Shown piece after piece: positions 16,058 through 22,298 of a stretch of 28,275 bases of DNA. Within the stretch, counting starts at the first letter, position 1. Every line of letters starts with the position of its first letter. Source of the DNA: Acidimicrobiaceae bacterium UBA7830 (GTDB lineage Bacteria; Actinomycetota; Acidimicrobiia; Acidimicrobiales; Ilumatobacteraceae); the NCBI GenBank assembly GCA_002501485.1, contig DLTS01000010.1, forward strand, positions 1 through 28,275. Reading direction: 5' to 3'. The position numbers and the translations under genes were made by a program. The notes under the pieces were generated by a model. It did not search any database. It saw nothing but the letters and a program-made list of their open reading frames with translations, and was not told the origin of the DNA.

Positions 16058-16686
16058 GGAGGGACCCCGTCGACTTCGACACGACCCAAGAACCACCCAA
16101 GTCGTTCATGGGGCGGAATCTGAAGGATGTCGGCGTGCAAAGGTGTCATCCCAATCGGACGACGCGCTCTCCACAACATCTCGAGCAACCGAAGATCGCT
16201 CCGCAGGTAATGACGATCGAGGTCTTGTAAGTCGTGGCCACAACCGAGATCAACCCAGTGCACCTCAACCTCCCGCCACCTCAGCAACGGCAACACTGAC
16301 CTCGGGACAACTGCTCCACCGAGTAGGGTCGACGAGCCCTCCCATGTTGAAGGGTCAGCAAGTCGTGAAGAAAGTTCCGCATCTAGACGCTCACATGATG
16401 ACCGAACATCGTCAATAAGGTCGGTCCAGATCCGGTTCGAACCTGCCTCAATCGCAAAGTTCCGATCCTCAAGGCTGTCGTATTGAGGGAGACCGCGCAA
16501 CAGATTGACGTAACTGTCAGCATTGTGCGAAAGGTGGGTCAACACGTGACCAATCGACCACTCTGGCAATTTGCTCGGACGCTCGCTCGCGAGCGGCGGC
16601 TGTTCTTCAAGCCAGTCGACAAAACGGCCTTGCGAGATGCGACAGCCCTCGACCTCTCTCGCGACCTGCCGAACGTCAACCGCCAT
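16042..16686 (-). CDS. Maleylpyruvate isomerase family protein (mycothiol-dependent type)
   Basis: Predicted 214-residue protein close in layout to Corynebacterium mycothiol-dependent maleylpyruvate isomerase. PEWSIGHVLTHLSHNADS gives H51 as the first metal ligand, and RWREVEVHWVDLG gives E139 and H143, reproducing the H/E/H triad. FAIEAGSNR matches the family's conserved middle block. A short C-terminal domain follows. It lies 26 bases after btuD on the same strand and may be read with the B12 importer genes, but no direct B12 role is known for this family. Only one gentisate-pathway-type protein is present here, so the real substrate may be another electrophile. It resembles the 8929-9690 protein only at fold level. 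Confidence 0.85.
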   Translation of the reverse strand: MAVDVRQVAREVEGCRISQGRFVDWLEEQPPLASERPSKLPEWSIGHVLTHLSHNADSYVNLLRGLPQYDSLEDRNFAIEAGSNRIWTDLIDDVRSSCERLDAELSSRLADPSTWEGSSTLLGGAVVPRSVLPLLRWREVEVHWVDLGCGHDLQDLDRHYLRSDLRLLEMLWRARRPIGMTPLHADILQIPPHERLGWFLGRVEVDGVPPSGLN

Positions 16687-16712
16687 ACGACAAGTCTGCC
16701 CGACCGGGGTAG

Positions 16713-17492
16713 TCAGAGTTGTTCTCGCCGGGGAACAACGACCACGGTACCGTCGTCTTCACGGTGGACGGTCACGCGAACGCCGTAGAACTCGGCAAGC
16801 GTTTCCGCTGACAGCACGTCTTCAACCGAGCCGTCAGCGACAACTGTGCCCTCATGAAGTAGCGCAAGGCGATCGCTGTACATCCCTGCGAGAGTGAGGT
16901 CATGCATTGCTGAGAGCACCGTGAGGCCATGCTCACGACGCAGGCGCTCAACAAGTTCGAATGCTTGCTGCTGGTGCCCGATATCGAGCGCACTCGTTGG
17001 TTCGTCAAGCAACAAGATCGGAGCTTCGGTTGCAAGGGCACGAGCGATGACGAGCCGCTGCCGCTCTCCCCCGCTCAACACTCCCAAATGGCGAGGAGCA
17101 ATGTCGTCGAGGCCGAGTCGGCCGATCACATCATCGACCATTGCCCGATCGCTCTTTGTTGGATGACCGAAATATCCGATATGGGGTGTACGACCCAACA
17201 TCACGTACTCGCGGCCAGTCATTTCATCGGGCAAGATCGGTTCTTGCGGCACGTACGCCACGAGCGAGGCTCGGCGAGAGCGGCTACGCAACGATAGCGA
17301 CGACCCATCAACGACAATGTCACCGGAGTGCTTCACAAGACCCGCAACAGCACGAAGAAGCGAGCTTTTGCCAGCGCCGTTTGGTCCGATGAGACCGACC
17401 CAACTTCCCGAAGCAACAGCCATCGAGAAGTCATGGATCACCACCCGACGGCCGTATTTCACCGCCAAGTGTCGAAACTCAACCGAACTCAC
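16713..17492 (-). CDS. btuD: Vitamin B12 (corrinoid) ABC transporter ATP-binding protein, BtuD-like
   Basis: Predicted 259-residue ATPase of the FecE/BtuD class. Walker A is GPNGAGKS (36-43), the Q-loop sits in VPQEP (81-85), the signature is LSGGERQR (139-146), Walker B is ILLLDEP (159-165) and the switch histidine is in SAMHDLTL. It would power corrinoid uptake through BtuC. The ATG overlaps the btuC stop by four bases. Corrinoid specificity rests on the cobalamin riboswitch at the head of this operon and on cobO divergent from it; by sequence alone an iron-siderophore or heme ATPase would look similar. The C-terminal tail ends with a hydrophobic-basic stretch (VVVVPRRE). Confidence 0.88.
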   Translation of the reverse strand: MSSVEFRHLAVKYGRRVVIHDFSMAVASGSWVGLIGPNGAGKSSLLRAVAGLVKHSGDIVVDGSSLSLRSRSRRASLVAYVPQEPILPDEMTGREYVMLGRTPHIGYFGHPTKSDRAMVDDVIGRLGLDDIAPRHLGVLSGGERQRLVIARALATEAPILLLDEPTSALDIGHQQQAFELVERLRREHGLTVLSAMHDLTLAGMYSDRLALLHEGTVVADGSVEDVLSAETLAEFYGVRVTVHREDDGTVVVVPRREQL

Positions 17493-18511
17493 CGACTGAC
17501 CTGCCTCGTACGCAGAAGAATGATGAAGAATGGCGCACCAATAAATGCGGTGACGACACCGATTGGCACCTCGGCAGGCGACGAAAGTGTTCGGCCTGGG
17601 ATGTCCGCCAAGATCAGAAATGCGCCCCCGACAGTTATGGCAAGCGGAATCACAACTCGATACGTCGACCCGGCCATCAGCCGCACCATATGAGGCACCA
17701 CAAGCCCGACAAAACCGATGAGCCCACTCACCGCCACAACGGCGGCGGTTCCGAGAGTTGCGGCGACAACAACGGTTAAGCGAACCCTCGCAACCGGGAT
17801 ACCAAGCGCAGCTGCCTCCTCATCGCCCACCCTCAATACATCGAGGTGGCGACGATGAAACAACAGCACTGTCGTCGACAGCGCAACATATGGCAGCACG
17901 AGTACGACATCGCCCCACGACGCAGTGGCGAGCCGACCGAGAATCCAGTTGTACACCACTCGCACCACGTCTGAGTTGCGTTGCAAGATGAACGTCTGAA
18001 TCGCAGTCGTTAACGAAACCATCGCGACACCAGCAAGCACCAATGTGCTTGAGGTACGCATTCCACCGAACGACGCCCCAACGAGATAGGTGAGGGTCAC
18101 AGTCCCAAGAGCAAACACAAATGCCACAAGTGGCACCGGGTCGACCGGCCAATCAAGACGATCACTTCCAACAGTCGTGAAGATAATCGTTGCGCCAAGT
18201 CCCCCGCCGGCTGCTGCTCCCAACAAGTACGGGTCGACCAAAGGATTTCGAAAAACTCCTTGATAACTCGCACCGCCAAGCGAGAGAGTTGCGCCGACAA
18301 TTCCAGCCAACACGACTCGAGGCATTCGGATATCCCAAATGATTGACCACTCAAGGGGAGAGACCCCACTCGAGACTCCTAACCCCGATTCTCCAAACCC
18401 GGGTATGCGCTCAAGAAGTGCGAGCGGGACTCTCCACCATTCGGGACCCGCCGGGCCCGTCATCGCTCCAGCGCAAGCAGTGAGGACCAGGACGAGGGCC
18501 GAAAGCGACAC
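17489..18511 (-). CDS. btuC: Vitamin B12 (corrinoid) ABC transporter permease, BtuC-like
   Basis: Predicted 340-residue polytopic membrane protein of the FecCD/BtuC family with about nine or ten hydrophobic segments. Typical blocks are IWDIRMPRVVLAGIVGA, GGASYQGVFRNPLVDPYLLG, and near the C-terminus LIGFVGLVVPHMVRL and DIPGRTL with PAEVPIGVVTAFIGAPFF. The GTG at 18511 is the first usable start after the btuF stop, and no strong ribosome binding site is visible before it. The frame stays open upstream, so a non-standard earlier start is possible. It lies 35 bases after btuF and overlaps btuD. Together with them it should import corrinoids. Confidence 0.88.
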   Translation of the reverse strand: MSLSALVLVLTACAGAMTGPAGPEWWRVPLALLERIPGFGESGLGVSSGVSPLEWSIIWDIRMPRVVLAGIVGATLSLGGASYQGVFRNPLVDPYLLGAAAGGGLGATIIFTTVGSDRLDWPVDPVPLVAFVFALGTVTLTYLVGASFGGMRTSSTLVLAGVAMVSLTTAIQTFILQRNSDVVRVVYNWILGRLATASWGDVVLVLPYVALSTTVLLFHRRHLDVLRVGDEEAAALGIPVARVRLTVVVAATLGTAAVVAVSGLIGFVGLVVPHMVRLMAGSTYRVVIPLAITVGGAFLILADIPGRTLSSPAEVPIGVVTAFIGAPFFIILLRTRQVSR

Positions 18512-18546
18512 CTTCGAGGTGATGGAGAGTCGACGCTCTTTTAAAA

Positions 18547-19560
18547 TTATTCAGCTCCGCTGGCGTTTACAACTGCCTCAACCGCGTCAACGACGGCAGA
18601 CATGTGTTCGATGATTCGAGGGCCCCACCGCGAGGCAATGTCATCGTTGAGTGGGACAACGTGACCAGCGCTGACAGCCGACAGCGCATCCCAACCCGGG
18701 CGAGCGGCAACTGACTCTGGTGTTTCACCGCAGTAAATCGTGCAAGCCAAGAAAATGATGTCTGGGTCTTTATCCAGAATGAATTCAGCAGACAACTGCG
18801 GATATCCATATGACTCCTCTTCAACGAGGTCAGCAATGTTGCGGAGACCCAACGATGTGTATGTCGACCCAATGAAAGTCTCGCTTGTCACAGAGTAATA
18901 GGTGCTATCGAGTTCGTGGTAAAAGGTCAGCGGCGTTTCAAGCTTGGGCAGGGTCGCAATGCGCTCGAGCAAGGCGTCAAGATCGGCGGTGAGCTCGTCG
19001 ACTAGCGTGCCCGCTTCCTCGGCATGACCGGTTGCCGCACCGATTTCGAGAATCTGCGCAAACGTGTCGTCGACGGTCACTGCTGCTGCCCCCTCCCAAT
19101 GCGGGATTCCAGCGCGGTCAAGGGCCTCTAGAAAGTCCGGGTTTGTTCCATCGGTGAGAATGAGGTCTGGTCCAAGCCCAATGATTGCTTCGACGTTCGG
19201 GTCATAGCCGCTCACTCCCGGCATCTTGTCTGCAGTCTCGACAGGGAAGTTTGAAAAGTCATCGACCGCAAGCACTTGGTCACCAGCGCCAACTGCGTAC
19301 AGCATCTCTGTGGCGGTGGCAGATAGCGAGATGATCGCCGACGGATAAACCATCTCATCTTCTTCACCTGGGTCGTCAGCAACTTCAGCGTCAGGTGCCT
19401 CGGCGACTTCGCTGTCAGCCTCAGGCGCGGTTGTTTCACTCGGCGTCTCAGCGACGGTGGTCTCTGCCGCTTCAGAGCTCGCATCATCAGTCGATGTGCC
19501 GCAGGCCGCTGCGACCATGATGAACGGCAGCAACGCCGCCAGGCGGGTAATTCGTTTCAT
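18547..19560 (-). CDS. btuF: Corrinoid-binding lipoprotein of the B12 ABC transporter, BtuF-like
   Basis: Predicted 337-residue cluster A-III solute-binding protein. The signal peptide ends in the lipobox VAAAC (C20), so the protein should be membrane-anchored on the outside. Residues about 21-72 are a strongly acidic, Ser/Thr/Glu/Pro-rich linker without any Lys or Arg. The binding domain starts at YPSAIISLSATATEMLYAVG, with VSGYDPNVEAIIGLGPDLIL and PGWDALSAVSAGHVVPL as recognisable family blocks. AGGAG seven bases before the ATG is the ribosome binding site and appears to be controlled by the cobalamin riboswitch upstream. Corrinoid specificity is inferred from that switch. Confidence 0.9.
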   Translation of the reverse strand: MKRITRLAALLPFIMVAAACGTSTDDASSEAAETTVAETPSETTAPEADSEVAEAPDAEVADDPGEEDEMVYPSAIISLSATATEMLYAVGAGDQVLAVDDFSNFPVETADKMPGVSGYDPNVEAIIGLGPDLILTDGTNPDFLEALDRAGIPHWEGAAAVTVDDTFAQILEIGAATGHAEEAGTLVDELTADLDALLERIATLPKLETPLTFYHELDSTYYSVTSETFIGSTYTSLGLRNIADLVEEESYGYPQLSAEFILDKDPDIIFLACTIYCGETPESVAARPGWDALSAVSAGHVVPLNDDIASRWGPRIIEHMSAVVDAVEAVVNASGAE

Positions 19561-19566
19561 AATTGA

Positions 19567-19581
19567 CTCCTAAGAACGGAG
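19567..19581 (-). promoter_or_regulatory. Ribosome binding site of btuF inside a small hairpin (riboswitch expression platform)
   Basis: Read on the minus strand, CTCC (19581-19578) can pair with GGAG (19570-19567) across a seven-base loop, covering the AGGAG ribosome binding site. Just 5' of it is TTGCG (19586-19582), complementary to CGCAA (19700-19696) in the conserved core of the cobalamin aptamer. This is consistent with an aptamer contact that controls access to the site. Pairing is seen; the switching mechanism is inferred. Confidence 0.4.
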
Positions 19582-19584
19582 CGC

Positions 19585-19742
19585 AAGTTGGACCGAGGCC
19601 AGCGAACTGGCCGGCGAGCCTCCCTGAGCCTCGAGGGTGGTTATCGCTCACTCCGCGGTCGACCGGGCTCGTCTGGCCAGTTGCCAGAACTACCGTTGCG
19701 GGACAGCGCCGGAATTTCACCGGACTTCGCACACGTAGTGAC
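19585..19742 (-). ncRNA. Cobalamin riboswitch
   Basis: On the minus strand the leader contains the cobalamin aptamer core: GTGCGAAGTCCGGTGAAATT, then CCGGCGCTGTCCCGCAACGG and a following TA. After that comes a B12-box-like segment (GTGAGCGATAACCACC) and a stable hairpin GGCCAG-TTCG-CTGGCC at 19612-19597. It lies directly upstream of btuF. No U-run follows a hairpin, so translational control is more likely than termination. Boundaries are approximate: the 5' end is set by the predicted transcription start and the 3' end by the ribosome binding site hairpin. Confidence 0.9.
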
Positions 19743-19748
19743 TCCGAA

Positions 19749-19776
19749 AACATAACACGGCGGCCACTACCGACAA
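19749..19776 (-). promoter_or_regulatory. Predicted promoter of the btuFCD operon
   Basis: Minus-strand -35 TTGTCG (19776-19771), a 16-base spacer, and -10 TATGTT (19754-19749). The predicted start near 19742 lies just before the first conserved bases of the cobalamin aptamer, the position expected for a riboswitch leader. This is the best sigma-70-like promoter in the window. Confidence 0.5.
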
Positions 19777-19815
19777 CGAATCACGATGCGTGGGGCATGT
19801 CGATGCCTTCGCACC

Positions 19816-19821
19816 TATGCT
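19816..19821 (+). promoter_or_regulatory. Predicted -10 element of cobO
   Basis: TATGCT lies nine bases before the preferred cobO ATG at 19831, so the message would have only about three leader bases. GGAG immediately before the ATG is too close for normal ribosome binding. There is no riboswitch on this strand, so cobO appears not to share the control of btuF. Confidence 0.4.
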
Positions 19822-19830
19822 CATCGGAGC

Positions 19831-20433
19831 ATGACTGAATCGATACACACCCAAACTAACCGTGGCCTCGTTGAGGAGCCACTCACCGAAGACCCGAGAC
19901 CCGATGGGCTTCAGTCGGCCCCGTCGCTCGTGGTGCTCAACACCGGCAACGGCAAAGGGAAAAGTTCATCCGCATTCGGAATGATGGTGCGTGGCCTAGC
20001 AGTTGACTGGAACGTCGCGGTCTGCCAGTTCATCAAGAGCGGTGATTGGCGGGTCGGCGAAGAAAAGATGGGTCGTAAGTTGGGCGTTGAGTGGCACTCC
20101 TTTGGTGACGGCTTCACCTGGGACTCCAGCAATCTCGACCACGATCGCAACATCGCTCGCGAAGGCTGGGACCAGGCAGCGGCAGTCATCTCAGGAGGTG
20201 ACCACCAACTCATTATCCTCGACGAACTGACCTACCTATGCTCGTGGGGCTGGATCGACACCGCAGAGGTCGTTAACGCCATCAAACAACGTCCGGGACA
20301 TGTCAACATCGTCATCACCGGGCGCGACGCCCCCCAAGAGCTCATCGAGATCGCCGACACGGTCACCGAAATGACAGAAATCAAACATCCCTACGCTCAG
20401 GGCATCCGCGCAAAGCGTGGCATCGACTACTGA
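19831..20433 (+). CDS. cobO: Cob(I)yrinic acid a,c-diamide / cob(I)alamin adenosyltransferase (CobO/CobA/BtuR type)
   Basis: Predicted 200-residue ATP:corrinoid adenosyltransferase that attaches the 5'-deoxyadenosyl group to reduced corrinoids. The P-loop is NTGNGKGKSS (37-46), with CQFIKSGDW (65-73), GFTW (94-97), the Walker B-like ILDEL (129-133) and the C-terminal family ending GIRAKRGIDY. The frame is open to an ATG at 19786; I chose 19831 because it gives a family-like N-terminus and has a -10 element close by. It is divergent from btuFCD, which fits import followed by adenosylation. A bicupin gene starts one base after its stop. Confidence 0.93.
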   Translation: MTESIHTQTNRGLVEEPLTEDPRPDGLQSAPSLVVLNTGNGKGKSSSAFGMMVRGLAVDWNVAVCQFIKSGDWRVGEEKMGRKLGVEWHSFGDGFTWDSSNLDHDRNIAREGWDQAAAVISGGDHQLIILDELTYLCSWGWIDTAEVVNAIKQRPGHVNIVITGRDAPQELIEIADTVTEMTEIKHPYAQGIRAKRGIDY

Positions 20434-20434
20434 C

Positions 20435-21349
20435 ATGCCCGACCTCTCAACGCTCAACGTTCTCGACCTTTCCGATGCGATGCTGGAATATCAAAAGCTC
20501 GGGTGGAGCGTGTTGACGATTCGGCCCGCCGATGACCCGTACGAAGCGGTTGTTCGATCACCCGATGGAGAAATGAAATGCCTTCGACGAACCCCAATTG
20601 TCATCAGCCGCCTCGGTGGCAACAGTGAGGGCCACACCGGTCGAGCATCAATGATCTACCGAGATCTCATCCCTGGCCGATGGGACGGTCGCTACGTCGC
20701 TTCTCACATTGCAGTACCTGATGGAGGCGAAGTACCCGACGACGTGCACCATCATGAGGTTGACTTCCAGTTCCTTGCGGTTCGCTCAGGTTGGGTAGAT
20801 GTCCTGTACGAAGGCCAAGGCGACATCATTCGCATGCAACCAGGCGACATCGTGTTGCAGCCTCCAGGTATTCGGCACCGCGTACTCGGGACGTCTCCAG
20901 GATTCGACATTGTAGAACTCGGCTGTCCAGCCGACCATCTCACCACCTTCGACCATGAAATGACACTTCCAAATGGAATCTACGGCGATCACCTCTGGGG
21001 TGGTCAACGCTTTGTGTTCTCGTCTCCTGGAGTTTTCGCTGATGCGTGGGACCACCCGGGGTTCTCAAGTGACGACAGTGGTATCAGTGCAGCAACAAAC
21101 GGAATTGTTGATGTCCGAAGGGTGCGGACTTCTGATCGACTAGATACCTGCCCGCTTACGCCGCATGAATTTCGCTTTCTTTTCGTTATGGACGGCGACA
21201 TTAAGGTCACCGTGAGCGATGGCACAGCTCACCATCTCGAAAGTGGCGACTCGATCGCTCTTCCACAGGCCGCACAGGCACAGGTCACTCAAGGTGCAAC
21301 GAATGCCTCACTGCTCGATGTCCTAGTGCCGCAAACGGCTGCAAGTTAG
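20435..21349 (+). CDS. Two-cupin-domain protein of unknown function
   Basis: Predicted 304-residue bicupin. The first cupin (about residues 85-165) has a histidine cluster PDDVHHHEVDFQFLAV (H105-H107) and PPGIRHRV (H148), a plausible metal site of the cupin HxH...H type. The second (about residues 225-300) has HEFRFLFVMDGDIKVTV and GDSIALP but fewer obvious metal ligands. The layout recalls dioxygenase or sugar-isomerase-like bicupins, but I cannot assign a reaction. The ATG at 20435 follows the cobO stop by one base, indicating co-translation with cobO. The same frame is open from 20417 inside cobO. A role in corrinoid metabolism is a guess from position only. Confidence 0.75.
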   Translation: MPDLSTLNVLDLSDAMLEYQKLGWSVLTIRPADDPYEAVVRSPDGEMKCLRRTPIVISRLGGNSEGHTGRASMIYRDLIPGRWDGRYVASHIAVPDGGEVPDDVHHHEVDFQFLAVRSGWVDVLYEGQGDIIRMQPGDIVLQPPGIRHRVLGTSPGFDIVELGCPADHLTTFDHEMTLPNGIYGDHLWGGQRFVFSSPGVFADAWDHPGFSSDDSGISAATNGIVDVRRVRTSDRLDTCPLTPHEFRFLFVMDGDIKVTVSDGTAHHLESGDSIALPQAAQAQVTQGATNASLLDVLVPQTAAS

Positions 21350-21352
21350 CCT
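21347..21352 (+). promoter_or_regulatory. Possible -10 element of the DUF368 gene
   Basis: TAGCCT, overlapping the bicupin stop codon, lies eight bases before the GTG start at 21361. It is the same hexamer as at nfuA. The predicted leader would be about two bases. Pattern-based inference. Confidence 0.3.
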
Positions 21353-21360
21353 CTTCATTC

Positions 21361-22263
21361 GTGCCCCTCTCCACTATCGCTCGCCAGATTGCTCGCGGCT
21401 TTGTGATTGGTTCTGCCGACATCGTCCCCGGTGTCTCCGGAGGGACTGTGGCCCTCGTTCTCGGAATCTACGGTCGCCTCATCGAGAACATTCAACGCGG
21501 CGCATCAGCGTTACGGTCTCTGCTCTCACGAGATGGCTCTACTGCGATCTCAAAGGCACGGTCGGTTGAGTGGGGATGGTTGCTGTCGCTACTCACCGGA
21601 ATTCTCATCGCAATCGCAACCCTTTCCGCCCTACTCGAACAACTACTCGAGGAACACGCGATTCGCACGTCTGCGGTGTTCCTCGGTCTTATCGCGGGTT
21701 CGATTGTCGTTGCATCCCAACTCATCAGAGACCGAAGCGCCGCACATGTTGCCATCGCCATCGTGGCTGCCGCCGCATTGTTCTTCCTACTCGGTCTGCG
21801 ATCAGACACTCATGCGGTTGGCCCTGAAATCGTCACCCGGCCGACATGGGTATTCGCTCTTGTCGGGGCGCTCGCAATCTGTGCAATGATCTTGCCCGGC
21901 ATTTCTGGCTCGCTCATTCTCGTGATGATCGGTATGTACACCGAGATCATCGGGGCGGTGAACGACCGAAACCTTGCCGTTCTTGCCGCTGCGGCTATCG
22001 GATGTGTGATCGGACTTGCTGCTTTCTCAACCTTGCTGAGATGGTTACTCGACCGCTATCACGACGTTGTCATTGCCGCCATGGCGGGTCTCATGCTCGG
22101 TTCGGTTCGGGTGCTGTGGCCGTGGCCAAACGGAACGTCAACGACCGCACTCTCTGCCCCTCAACACGATGTGATGATTCCGTTCGCCCTCATGATCGTC
22201 GCTGCCGCTGTCGTCATCGCTGTGCAACGACTGTCGGCTAGGTCGACGAGCTCAGACAGTTGA
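21361..22263 (+). CDS. DUF368/PopT-type polyprenyl-phosphate transporter
   Basis: Predicted 300-residue polytopic membrane protein. It has the DUF368 signature twice, as an inverted-repeat architecture predicts: ADIVPGVSGGTVALVLGIYG near the N-terminus and MILPGISGSLILVMIGMY around residue 178. DUF368 proteins have been described as translocases that return undecaprenyl phosphate across the membrane, next to the DedA family. The GTG start at 21361 places the protein beginning right at the conserved N-terminal region. It lies 11 bases after the bicupin stop and converges with the amidohydrolase. UppP, acting one step earlier in the same lipid cycle, is also in this window. Confidence 0.88.
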   Translation: MPLSTIARQIARGFVIGSADIVPGVSGGTVALVLGIYGRLIENIQRGASALRSLLSRDGSTAISKARSVEWGWLLSLLTGILIAIATLSALLEQLLEEHAIRTSAVFLGLIAGSIVVASQLIRDRSAAHVAIAIVAAAALFFLLGLRSDTHAVGPEIVTRPTWVFALVGALAICAMILPGISGSLILVMIGMYTEIIGAVNDRNLAVLAAAAIGCVIGLAAFSTLLRWLLDRYHDVVIAAMAGLMLGSVRVLWPWPNGTSTTALSAPQHDVMIPFALMIVAAAVVIAVQRLSARSTSSDS

Positions 22264-22298
22264 CAGCACGCCGGTATTGATGACCGTAAACAAGAACG

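Noticed and set aside
22228..22262. Inverted repeat CGACTGTC / GACAGTTG at the end of the DUF368 gene as a terminator
   Set aside because: The stem includes a G-U pair and has a long 19-base loop with no U-run; too weak to call as a feature without other support.
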